From the NCBI GenBank assembly GCA_963556195.1, contig OY744531.1:105773620-105837619 (forward strand): 64,000 nucleotides of DNA, given 5' to 3'. This document shows, piece by piece, positions 25,427-32,467 of the stretch (position 1 is the stretch's first letter; each line of letters starts with the position of its first letter). The notes below the pieces were generated by a model. That model ran no database searches and was not told where the DNA came from. It saw only the letters and a list, made by a program, of their open reading frames with translations. The position numbers and the translations under genes are program-made. This stretch comes from Sepiola atlantica (taxonomy: Eukaryota; Mollusca; Cephalopoda; Sepiida; Sepiolidae).

Positions 25427-28400
25427 ATGTTGTCACACGCGAGGTGAATCGTACTGCAGAAGCCGAAACAACTAATCGAAGTAAAACTTCTAAAAAAACA
25501 AAACAAATACGTGAGTTAAATCTTACTTAAATCACAAACAAAACAAAAAAATATGTGTAATGAATTTTAACTTAAAAAAAAAAAAAAAAACTAATCCGCT
25601 CTCTCACGCTCCTGAATCTGTGAATAAATCATCTGTGAATAAATCATCTGTGAATAAATCATCTGTGAATAAATCATCTGTGAATAAATCATCTGTAAAT
25701 AAATCATCTGTGAATAAATCATCTGTAAATAAATCATCTGTGAATAAATCATCTGTAAATAAATCATCTGTAAATAAATCATCTGTAAATAAATCATCTG
25801 TGAATAAATCATCTGTGAATAAATCATCTGTAAATAAATCATCTGTAAATAAATCATCTGTGAATAAATCATCTGTAAATAAATCATCTGTAAATAAATC
25901 ATCTGTAAATAAATCATCTGTGAATAAATCATCTGTAAATAAATCATCTGTGAATAAATCATCTGTAAATAAATCATCTGTAAATAAATCATCTGTGAAT
26001 AAATCATCTGTAAATAAATCATCTGTGAATAAATCATCTGTGAATAAATCATCTGTAAATAAATCATCTGTAAATAAATCATCTGTGAATAAATCATCTG
26101 TAAATAAATCATCTGTGAATAAATCATCTGTAAATAAATCATCTGTGAATAAATCGTCTGTGAATAAATCATCTGTAAATAAATCATCTGTAAATAAATC
26201 ATCTGTGAATAAATCATCTGTGAATAAATCATCTGTGAATAAATCATCTGTAAATAAATCATCTGTAAATAAATCATCTGTAAATAAATCATCTGTGAAT
26301 AAATCATCTGTAAATAAATCATCTGTGAATAAATCATCTGTAAATAAATCATCTGTAAATAAATCATCTGTAAATAAATCATCTGTGAATAAATCATCTG
26401 TGAATAAATCATCTGTGAATAAATCATCTGTGAATAAATCGTCTGTGAATAAATCGTCTGTGAATAAATCGTCTGTGAATAAATCATCTGTAAATAAATC
26501 ATCTGTAAATAAATCATCTGTGTGCCCGTAGATTCATTCCTAGTTTACCCACAAAATATTAAGAACAAAGGAATTTTTTTTTGTCTATTAAAAGGTGAAA
26601 TAAATTCTTTCCATTATTTCTTATTATCAGTTATTAAGATTAAGCCTCCATTTCTTTGCTCATAAAAATTAAATTGCATATATGATTATTTGGTACTCTT
26701 ATAGATGACGCACCATGTTTCCGTGACTTCGCGTCGTCAACGTTCAGACAGGTTACGGAAGCGCCCAAGACTTGACAAAAACGAAGCAAAAACTGCCAAA
26801 CGCTAAATTGAAGACTGGCAGACGATAAATTCAGACAAAGAAAAACAAACTAAAAAACATAAATAAAAATAAAGAACGATCAAACCATAGCTAAACAATT
26901 GTTAGTAATTAGATGTTTATTTTTGTTTGTTTTTTTATTAAAATAACCATTGTTGATCAAATGTTTTTATATAAAATGTTTTTATTTGTGCACAAAGCAA
27001 ATGTTTTTTTTTTTGTTTGTTTTTTTTTCACAAATCTTAATTAGTCGTTCGGGAGATTCAACGAGCTGACAGCGATTATAGAAATTCATTTTTTTTGTTA
27101 TTGAACGCGATTAATTTCTTCCAAAAGTTATCAGCTGCTGTTGTAGCCTGATTGTCTAATGCTTGCTGCAACCTGATTGGTTAATAGTTTTGTCAACTCT
27201 CGGTCTTATCCAAGACCTGCTCGAACGTTGATGAAGCGAAGTCACGGAAACGCGGCTCGTTCTTGATAAAAGTACCAATAAATGATAAGGAGAATGACTT
27301 TACTTTATATATTAGATATATAACAATATATTTATATATACACATCATTATTGATTAACCTGATTTTACTTGAAATTGATGTTTTTGTTTTTAAATTTTT
27401 TTTTATTGTTTTTTTTTACATTTTTTTTCACAAATCTCAATTAGTCCTTCGGGAGATTCAACGAGCTGACAGAGATTATAGAAATCGTTTTTTTTATTGA
27501 ACGCGATTAATTTCTTTCCAAAAGTTATCGGCTGCTTCGTTAATAGTTTCGTTGACTCCCGGGCGATCCTGAGACCTGTCAGAACATTGACGACACAAAG
27601 TCACGGAAACATGGTGCGTCATTATTAAGATTAAGCCTCCTTTTCTTTGCCCATAAAAATTAGATTTGTATACATAATTATTGAAGCGAGCTGGACACAT
27701 GTACATCACTTTTATTATATAGATGACTTTTTTAATCATAGGAAATTGTTAGCTTTGTGGACAGTATGTTTCCCATTCCAGATAAGAATTAAAAAAGAAA
27801 AAAATGTTATCCTATTTATCTACTAATTTCCTTGTGACCTTCTTTTCAGGTGCCATTAAATTCAATGACCCTTTGACCTTGGAAGAATGCCAAAATTTAC
27901 TCAAGATGTTACTGAAATGCAAACTGCCATTCCAATGTGCTCATGGTCGTCCTTCGGTAATTCCTCTCCTCAATCTTCAGCACTTTAAGCAGATCTTTAC
28001 AAAATCGGTAAGTTTGGACAATGAAAGGTTCATGAAACACCGGAATTTACATCTTGAAATTCTATTTCGTTCAATTTAATGTTTAATCATCATTTTTTTT
28101 TCTTTTTTAATATTATGGACTCGGGACGTACACTTCTTCTTGATCCAATGTTTACATTTATTCTCAAGACAAACAGGAAAAACAAATTAAAGAGAGCAAG
28201 ATTATATCTATTAATAATAGAGATTATGTGTCTGTCTGTCTGAAACTGAAACTATATTATTAGTTTTGATCGCTCTCTTTTTATATCTACTTATCAGCTC
28301 CTATATATACCCATTCCAAAACTTTCCCAAACACCACGTGTCTTTCAAATTTGCATAATTAATTTGTTTTAAAGCTTCTAATAAATTAATATTCGCAAAT

Positions 28401-31400
28401 ATACACTCATGATTGTTTTTGTTTTTTTCAGATTTCCAGATGTATTTAAAATATTTTCCTCGATAATAATTTTAATAAAAATTATAAATAGAATTAAAGA
28501 TATTTTTTTTTGTAAATCTATATAATTGAGTTATGTAATTAAATTAGATTATAATGGAATATGATGGAACAGCCTGCATCCACTCCAATATTTGGTTACC
28601 TGCCCTCTGATTATTAAGTGTAACGTTCTATTTCGAATGCACAGAAAGTTCTATTTCAAGAAAGAAAGAGAGAGATGGACACAAGACAGGGGCCCGTTAT
28701 TTGATAAATAACATGTAAACAGTACATTCTCTGAGATTTATCGTACGAGTCGCTCAAAAATATTTACTTTGATTTTTTTATTAAAACGTTTTGGGTTTGT
28801 TTTGTTTCTTAAATTAAAGCACAAATTTATTGAATCAAATTGTTTAATTTAAAAAATAATCAATTTAAAAATTACTATTTTTTTATAAAAAAAACAAACC
28901 CATTTTACTGAGCAATTAAATAACTGAATTTAGAATCGTGTTCACTGTATTTTATTTTTTTAATTGTTGATTTTATTTAAGATACACCTTTTTTTTTCGA
29001 TTTGAAAAACTTCAAATACTATTATCTTTTTATGACCTTAAGTAAGTTTAAGATTTTTTGTTTTTTTACGTTTTACGCCGTAAAGGGTAAATATTGTTTA
29101 AAAACTGTATTTTTATGATTCTGTGTTTTATTTATTAAAATAAAGGATGAGGTGATTTTCTTACTTTTTTTTTTGTATTTTTACTGTTTAATTACAAAAC
29201 AACTAGCAAAAATCTGCGACGGGGCGGAGGGGTGGGCATATTTTTGTTAGTATACTTAAAAATCCTTAAAATTAATTACATTTTAAATCTGGGGGGGGGG
29301 GGGCATATTTTTGCTCGTATACTTAAAAATCCTTAAAATTAATTACATTTTAAATCTGGGGGGGGGGGCATATTTTTGCTCGTATACTTAAAAATCCTTA
29401 AAATTAATTACATTTTAAATCTGGGGGGGGGGGGCATATTTTTGCTAGTATACTTAAAAATCCTTAAAATTAATTACATTTTAAATCTGGGGGGGGGGGC
29501 ATATTTTTGCTCGTATACTTAAAAATCCTTAAAATTAATTACATTTTAAATCGGGGGGGGGGGCATATTTTTGCTCGTATACTTAAAAATCCTTAAAATT
29601 AATTACATTTTAAATCTGGGGGGGGGGGGCATATTTTTGCTCGTATACTTAAAAATCCTTAAAATTAATTACATTTTAAATCTGGGGGGGGGGGGGCATA
29701 TTTTTGCTCGTATACTTAAAAATCCTTAAAATTAATTACATTTTAAATCTGGGGGGGGGGGGCATATTTTTGCTCGTATACTTAAAAATCCTTAAAATTA
29801 ATTACATTTTAAATCTGGGGGGGGGGGGCATATTTTTGCTCGTATACTTAAAAATCCTTAAAATTAATTACATTTTAAATCGGGGGGGGGGCATATTTTT
29901 GCTCGTATACTTAAAAATCCTTAAAATTAATTACATTTTAAATCTGGGGGGGGGGGCATATTTTTGCTCGTATACTTAAAAATCCTTAAAATTAATTACA
30001 TTTTAAATCTGGGGGGGGGGGGCATATTTTTGCTAGTATACTTAAAAATCCTTAAAATTAATTACATTTTAAATCTGGGGGGGGGGGTATATTTTTGCTA
30101 GTATACTTAAAAATCCTTAAAATTAATTAAAATTTAAAATCCTGGGGGGGGGGGGCATATTTTTGCTCGTATACTTAAAAATCATTAAAATTAATTACAT
30201 TTTAAAGACTCTATTAAGAAAAAATTAATAAGTTTTATTAATTATACCAAGACACTTTTTAATTAAATTATCAATTTTTTATGTAAACTATTAAATCAAT
30301 TTATCAATATAAAAAACTAAGAAATTTGAATTAATAAAGAATTGAATTTAAATGAATAATTCGTAGAAGTGTTGAAAAGAAGACAAAACTGATGTAGATT
30401 TTTTCAATAATTTCTATATTTTTGTAAATAACTTATCGATTATATACAAGAAAGTTGTGTGTGTCTAGCTAAAAGTTAAAAACTGCACAAGACACACCCA
30501 CAAAACTGATATGCTTTTTTTTTCAGCATTGCCTCAAACAAAATATAGACACATTGTTTTTTTTTAATATTCATTTTTTTTGGAGGGGGGTAACAGGAAC
30601 AGAATTAGTCAGCGGGGGTCGACATTTTGAGTAATTTTTAGTGTTATTATGTAGTAATTCGTTAACGATTTTTTCCCCAGTTGCCAGAGAAAGTGAAGGG
30701 GGAGAGAGAGAGAGAGGGGGGGATAACAGAGGGAGCAATGCCAAGTAACCATGCTGGTTATTGATATAATTATAAGTAAAGCGATCAAAGAAAGAGGGCA
30801 TCTTTAGTGACGAACGGTTTTACAAACTGATGACAATTTTGAAAAGTTACAAGTTCTTTCTGTATCCATAGATTCCAATTAAACTGTGCTCTCTAAAATC
30901 TTCCATTGGAAGTCGAAGATGAAAATACTCCTGAATGAATTTGATATTGAACGTGAACTGTAAAAAAATTGGGTGACCTTCTACTAGACTATGCTATTCC
31001 AGATGTTGCGTATTTTAGGGGAAGTCAGAAGTTTGGCCCCCTGTGGTTTAGGGGTAGAAGGTTGATGATTTTCAGTTGAGTGATTATCATGCCAGATAGG
31101 ATAGGGGATGATGGGCCAGGAAGACACGACATCGGAAGAGAGACAACTTTCACTTTCAAGTTTATAAATATTTTTTTCAAATGTTCATTTTGTTTAATCT
31201 AATTGTAAAAGATTGAACGTATAAACACATATTCTTGAACTGACTTAAAGAAAAAAGGGAAGGTCAAATTTATGACGGATTTATTGACTTTATTTTAAAT
31301 TCAGAAACATTTGAATTGATTTTATTTCCATATTTATTTATTATGAAATTGAAAATAGAAGCCTTTATCAATGCAAGATTAATTTTTTTTTCATCAAAAA

Positions 31401-31831
31401 ACACAAAAACAAAAATAAAAAAACTTTTTTCCTTTTGTTTCTTTGATAAAATGTCCTTTTTATGATGGCGCGGATACACCATAACAAGGATATTTTATCA
31501 AAAAAACAAAAGGAAAAAAGTTTGTTTATTTTTGTTTTTGTGTTTTTTGATGAAAAAAAAAAATAAATAAATAACACAATACTGGTCAACTCTGATGATG
31601 GAATTTTATTCCGAAATTAATAAGATTAAAGTAAAAAAAAAATTAAAATAATCTTGCATTGATAAAGGCTTCTATTTTCAATTTTATAATACTGACCCAG
31701 CAATGCTTTAAATGAACGACCCATTTTCATATTTATTTATGTTTTAATTTCTGTTGTTTTAGGAAACTCCAAAAATTGATTTGAAGAAATTAAAGAGACA
31801 AATGGAAGAACAAGACAAGATGAATTCGTGA
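4930..31831 (+). CDS. MLH3: MLH3 (MutL homolog 3), C-terminal 198 residues in six exons
   Basis: MLH3 pairs with MLH1 as MutL-gamma, a nuclear endonuclease for mismatch repair and meiotic crossover resolution. The coding join is 4930-5070, 7407-7534, 20326-20349, 23881-23959, 27850-28007 and 31763-31831. Every internal junction is AG/GT, and the phases match (1, 1-0, 0-0, 0-1, 1-0, 0). In the joined product, SQACHG is at residues 119-124, AIKFND at 125-130 and LPFQCAHGRP at 149-158; the last two are the hallmark MLH3/PMS metal-site region with Cys and His conserved. From memory of vertebrate MLH3, the order and spacing of blocks match. The first codon is split, so an upstream exon must exist; the ATPase domain and the DQHA motif were not found in the window. 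The protein ends soon after KLKRQ, shorter than I recall for vertebrate MLH3. All frames are intact, so it looks functional. Confidence 0.93.
5360..5725. mobile_element. Rearranged mariner-like transposon remnant
   Basis: The left end ACGAGGTCTGTCTAAAAAAT is typical of mariner termini. Inside, the plus strand near 5600-5690 reads EWFNRFKNGRTSAERYQRSG RP-like, the helix-turn-helix region of mariner transposases. The stretch 5440-5540 is the C-terminal part on the minus strand (WIGGLSVCKHKG-like). The two parts are in opposite orientation, so the copy has an internal deletion or inversion. A second copy lies inverted at 54957-55277. Confidence 0.75.
6090..6114. repeat. TA microsatellite (short)
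   Basis: About 23 bp of TA repeat next to an A-run. Confidence 0.9.
6738..7364. mobile_element. Merlin-like foldback element, about 627 bp
   Basis: The inverted arms are about 230 bp each (6738-6965 and 7135-7364), with GGTGCTTGTTCACT at the left end and its mirror at the right. A 170-bp AT-rich spacer has no coding capacity. The 8-bp flanks TAAATTTT and CAAATTTC agree at 6 of 8 positions, consistent with an old 8-bp duplication. It supplies most of the sequence upstream of the MLH3 exon B acceptor. Confidence 0.82.
7407..7534 (+). CDS. MLH3: MLH3 exon B
   Basis: The acceptor is TATTTTTAG ending at 7406 and the donor is GTAAGA at 7535. It encodes 42 codons beginning LQLKIRQEDNTIEI, then MAREASERKHNRNTVAKDLV. 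The MAREASE/NRNTVAKDLV part matches the MLH3 block in which a Val/Ile-rich beta strand is followed by an R-S-T-V-x-K helix start. The exon is tightly boxed in by mobile DNA: a Merlin-like foldback element ends 42 bp before it and a LINE poly-T tail starts 25 bp after it. Confidence 0.92.
7559..8205 (-). mobile_element. LINE family B fragment with poly-A tail
   Basis: A poly-T run at 7559-7587 is the poly-A tail seen from the other strand. Next come the family B 3' UTR (GTTTATCAAGGCTTGGGGGCC) and minus-strand coding remnants: MEYCCQIWGGAAPSTLSC near 8130-8182 and FLEHPKCGTKYHEF near 7820. The copy is truncated upstream of the HIWGGA motif. It inserted 25 bp beyond the exon B donor. Confidence 0.85.
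8470..14925 (+). repeat. 6.46 kb telomere-like minisatellite, 26-bp unit, about 248 copies
   Basis: The unit is TTAGGGTTAGGG followed by TTAAGCTATCTGTG. Variants are TTAGTG or TTAGCG for the first hexamer, TACCTG for TATCTG, and 20-bp units lacking one TTAGGG. TTAGGG-first units dominate to about 10.78 kb; TTAGTG-first units dominate to the right. The rare TTAGCG variant starts at 8981, 9293, 9605, 9917, 9995, 10125, 10437, 10515 and 11035, giving exact spacings of 312 (12 units) and 520 (20 units). TTAGGG is the usual animal telomere repeat, but here it is mixed with a 14-bp spacer, internal and within an MLH3 intron. Confidence 0.98.
15282..15332 (-). mobile_element. Decayed U2-like head fragment
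   Basis: GAACAGATACTACACTTTG plus GCCAAAAGGC is the antisense of the U2 snRNA-like head found in the elements at 37128, 51731 and 53626. No body follows. Confidence 0.6.
15351..16420 (+). repeat. 22-bp minisatellite, about 48 copies
   Basis: The unit is TATATCGGTTGTGTAC followed by TGTGTG. Variants are TATATCAG, TACCGG, TATGCCGG, TACATCGG and GGATAC. The variant TATATCAG starts at 15637, 15703 and 15835 and again at 16011, 16077 and 16209, three times exactly 374 bp (17 units) apart. The unit has no stop in three plus-strand frames, so open frames of about 400 codons appear on both strands; they are artefacts. Confidence 0.98.
16588..16650 (+). mobile_element. LINE family B 3'-terminal fragment
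   Basis: CCTTTATCCTCGAGTGGC and GAGCCTTGATAAGTGGTGA followed by an A-rich tail match the family B 3' end. Confidence 0.75.
16740..16990 (+). mobile_element. Old SINE-like repeat, copy 1
   Basis: GAGTTCAATCCCT near 16789 resembles a tRNA B box. The downstream blocks CAAGATATC and GTTCAGTTTGAAATT recur at 18480-18690. This would fit a tRNA-derived SINE, but no clear A box or target duplication is visible. Confidence 0.45.
17120..17830 (+). mobile_element. LINE family A, best copy: end of reverse-transcriptase ORF and 3' UTR
   Basis: The reading frame from about 17128 gives FKLLGLTFTGNMNWNKYI, STIRPCMEYCCHIWAGAS, LLDKVQKRVANLIG and HRHNVASLCLFYKYFNG. This is the conserved post-catalytic part of Jockey/CR1-type ORF2. 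A one-base deletion near 17512, relative to the copy at 32940, shifts the frame. The next frame continues RRKFTRITRQSTKSHSF and SLWNSLPAPFFPNS to AAQIPI. The 3' UTR has a C-run at 17741 and ends TTTGGGGTGAACTATGTTA plus A-run near 17830. The copy is 5'-truncated. Confidence 0.9.
18010..18455 (-). mobile_element. LINE family B fragment with an internal tandem expansion
   Basis: The minus strand carries the family B C-terminal remnants. At about 18335-18425, the 22-bp segment encoding CCHIWGG (AGATGTGGCAGCAGTACCTC plus two bases) is repeated about four times; the copy at 3535 has one. The frame is destroyed. Confidence 0.85.
18480..18690 (+). mobile_element. Old SINE-like repeat, copy 2
   Basis: CAAGATATCCTGAAAGCATG and GGTTCAGTTTGAAATTT align with 16820-16900. 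It is diverged, and no boundaries are visible. Confidence 0.4.
19050..19165 (-). mobile_element. LINE family A 3'-end fragment
   Basis: TTCACCCCAAACAAGGCAGG followed by CACTGTAGATGTAAGGGG and CAACCTAAATTAGGAGCTG is the antisense of the family A 3' UTR; only about 115 bp remain. Confidence 0.85.
19259..19321 (+). repeat. Degenerate CCCTGA/CCCTAA telomere-like tract
   Basis: Three copies of an 18-bp unit, roughly ACCCTGACCCTAACATTG. Confidence 0.8.
20326..20349 (+). CDS. MLH3: MLH3 exon C, 24-nt micro-exon (ALIKEEIE)
   Basis: Eight codons, ALIKEEIE, lie between a very long T-rich acceptor tract ending in CAG at 20325 and the donor GTATGT at 20350. Phase is 0 on both sides. It joins VAKDLVL to LLHDTRG and completes the helix that in other MLH3 proteins reads roughly V-T-K-S-I-V-E-E-x-I-x-x-x-L-E-L-L. 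Without it, that helix would lack eight residues but the frame would be kept, so skipping would be in frame. It is flanked by introns of 12.8 kb and 3.5 kb. Confidence 0.88.
21060..21520. mobile_element. Foldback element with inverted arms of about 125 bp
   Basis: GGTGGGACGTAATGGGTGAA at 21061 mirrors TTCACCCATTACGTCCCACC ending near 21517. The arms continue through CACTAAACAATCAAACATTT and AGGTGCAGGCC. The spacer of about 200 bp is non-coding. No clear target duplication was found. Confidence 0.85.
21712..22100 (+). repeat. 23-bp minisatellite, about 17 near-identical copies
   Basis: The unit is TATATACATACAAATATTTC plus TTG, almost without variation, which implies recent expansion. Because 23 is not a multiple of 3 and no stop falls in the frames used, spurious frames of 120-230 codons arise on both strands. 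Confidence 0.97.
22384..22690. repeat. AAT/AAAAT-rich microsatellite
   Basis: A degenerate AAT repeat with AAAAT and AATG interruptions, about 300 bp. Confidence 0.95.
22691..22822 (+). mobile_element. Dispersed element with two copies of the 15-bp repeat
   Basis: The left flank TATGTGTAATGAATTTTAAC, an A-run and CCGCTCTCTCACGCTCCTG are the same as at 25553. Two 15-bp units (AAATAAATCATCTGT) follow, then the right flank CCCGTAGATTCATTCCTAG and TTTACCCACAAAA, as at 26526. This copy shows the element without its expansion. Confidence 0.85.
22824..23130. repeat. AAT-rich microsatellite
   Basis: A second AAT tract directly abutting the right end of the 15-bp-repeat element. The minus-strand frames rich in Tyr, Ile or Leu are artefacts. 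Confidence 0.95.
23463..23725 (+). repeat. Degenerate TTGTT/GTTAATTG tract
   Basis: T-rich repeats of TTTTTGTTAATTGTTG and shorter variants, ending 155 bp before the exon D acceptor. Confidence 0.85.
23780..23860 (+). mobile_element. Possible SINE fragment next to exon D
   Basis: GGAGGTTGTGAGTTCAGTCC resembles the B-box region at 16780-16795. It is short and low in support, and lies immediately upstream of the exon D pyrimidine tract. Confidence 0.35.
23881..23959 (+). CDS. MLH3: MLH3 exon D with ACH motif
   Basis: The acceptor is TCTCGTTTCAG ending at 23880 and the donor is GTAAGT at 23960. It encodes LLHDTRGAHSTLPKTIHK and LLCSQACH plus a split Gly. The SQACHG sequence carries the conserved Cys-His of the MutL endonuclease metal site, and TLPxTIxKLLxSQACHG is a clear MLH3 signature. 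It leaves in phase 1 and joins exon E as ACH-G-AIKFND. Confidence 0.97.
25362..25423. repeat. TA microsatellite, about 60 bp
   Basis: Pure TA repeat. Confidence 0.98.
25553..26560 (+). mobile_element. Dispersed element carrying 60 copies of a 15-bp repeat
   Basis: The flanks are the same as those at 22691-22822. Between them, 25621-26520 is exactly 900 bp, or 60 units of TGAATAAATCATCTG, with G/A variation at the second base and a few ATCG-for-ATCA changes. Because the unit is 15 bp, the plus strand reads SVNKS about 60 times and the minus strand MIYLQ/MIYSQ. I treat both as consequences of the repeat. Internal minisatellites of variable copy number are known in some mollusc MITE and Helitron-related families; I cannot assign this one. 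Confidence 0.9.
26633..27690. mobile_element. Nested duplications around a foldback-type element
   Basis: GACGCACCATGTTTCCGTGA at 26705 is mirrored by GAAGTCACGGAAACGCGGC at 27238 and by AAAGTCACGGAAACATGGTG at 27598. The flank ATTAAGATTAAGCCTCC occurs at about 26633 and 27626. The stretch 27020-27230 (GTTCGGGAGATTCAACGAGC) is repeated directly at 27420-27610. This fits a non-autonomous element that inserted and was then partly duplicated. Confidence 0.7.
27850..28007 (+). CDS. MLH3: MLH3 exon E with CAHGRP motif
   Basis: The acceptor is CTTCTTTTCAG ending at 27849 and the donor is GTAAGT at 28008. The 52 codons contain AIKFNDPLTLEECQNLL, CKLPFQCAHGRPSVIPL and LQHFKQ. The CxLPFQCAHGRPSxxPL block is diagnostic of MLH3 (PMS2 has a CPHGRP variant) and supplies metal-binding Cys and His. 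This is the best-conserved exon in the window. The exon leaves in phase 0. Confidence 0.98.
29237..30206 (+). repeat. 65-bp minisatellite with a poly-G run in each unit, 15 copies
   Basis: Each unit is CATATTTTTGCTCGTATACT, TAAAAATCCTTAAAATTAAT, TACATTTTAAATCT and then a run of 8-13 G. The CTCG/CTAG site varies between units. The run length differs in almost every copy while the remaining 54 bp are nearly invariant. Confidence 0.97.
31345..31686. mobile_element. Foldback element upstream of the MLH3 terminal exon
   Basis: GAAATTGAAAATAGAAGCCT at 31346 mirrors AGGCTTCTATTTTCAATTTT at 31667-31686. The inner arms (31380-31450 and 31490-31565) are A/T-rich mirror images around a centre near 31470. 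It is non-coding and ends 76 bp before the last exon. Confidence 0.82.
31763..31831 (+). CDS. MLH3: MLH3 terminal coding exon and stop
   Basis: The acceptor is CTGTTGTTTTAG ending at 31762. It encodes ETPKIDLKKLKRQ and MEEQDKMNS, followed by TGA at 31829-31831. The PKIDLKKLKRQ stretch matches the position of the lysine-rich helix near the MLH3 C-terminus. No FxR-like motif follows before the stop. Either this lineage ends early, or an alternative last exon lies elsewhere. Confidence 0.88.
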   Translation, partial: ETPKIDLKKLKRQMEEQDKMNS

Positions 31832-32467
31832 TTTTCTTGGATCAAAAATCAAAACTTTTTTTTTTTTTTTTTCGCAGATTCAAATGGAAGTTATAAGTTC
31901 CCTCATTCTTATTTGTTTGACGTGGGACAAACTTTTTTTTTGATTATTTACTCATTACAGAATTATTTATTATTGATCAAATGAAATCCCTCTCCTCCAT
32001 GTTTGTCTTATCTTGATAATATTTTGATATGATCTCCGTTCAAACTGAAAATCATCTAAATCAAGAAAATCTGTTTATTTTCATCTTTTTTGTTGTTGTA
32101 ATTTCAACAAAAAAAACAAAAAAAATAGTGAACAAAAAAACTTCAAAAAAAAAAATAGTGAACAAAAAAACTTCAACAAAAAAAATAGTGAACAAAAAGA
32201 TTTAGGATAGTTTCCTATTCAGTATTTTATCTGAAAAATCCTAATTTAAAATAAAAAAGGAGAGTTCAACACTACAACTATGTTAGCAGCTGAAAGGAAC
32301 GAGTTTAGCATGGCACCATATATAATGTTCCAGAATTTTTTAGATGAGGATTGCTAATTTGTAGGAGTTGGATTATTCAGACTACTGTTCTCATCTTGGA
32401 TGTTATTCTCACAACATTTAAATGATAAATAATAGATTAAATAAGATTTGAATGGGTTACATGAATC
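31832..32467 (+). other. MLH3 3' UTR and downstream spacer
   Basis: AT-rich. It includes an AAAAAATAGTGAACAAAAAA repeat in three copies (about 32115-32200) and the candidate poly-A signal at 32250. The stretch 32340-32420 resembles 33780-33850 (GACTACTGTTCTCATCTTG), a decayed dispersed repeat. Confidence 0.6.
32250..32255 (+). promoter_or_regulatory. Candidate polyadenylation signal (AATAAA) of MLH3
   Basis: This is an AATAAA hexamer within an A-rich stretch about 420 bp after the MLH3 stop. It is a plausible distance for a 3' UTR, but AT-rich DNA gives such hexamers by chance, and no cleavage site is visible. Confidence 0.3.

Larger units (their letters stand above)
23960..27849 (+). other. 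MLH3 intron D-E
   Basis: This 3.9 kb intron carries a TA tract, the 60-copy 15-bp array in its dispersed element, and a nest of duplicated transposon ends. The stretch 23960-25360 has no recognisable content; 24500-24690 is unusually C-rich but shows no exon features I can defend. Confidence 0.8.
28008..31762 (+). other. MLH3 intron E-F
   Basis: This 3.75 kb intron contains the poly-G 65-bp array (29237-30206) and a foldback element (31345-31686). The stretches 28090-29210 and 30210-31340 are AT-rich and show no exons or repeats I can name; 30587-30730 is G-rich with a GA tract. Confidence 0.8.

Noticed and set aside
25560..26531. 323-codon frame with SVNKS repeated 60 times
   Set aside because: It lies in a dispersed element within an MLH3 intron. 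The sister copy at 22.7 kb has only two repeats, and the minus strand is equally open.
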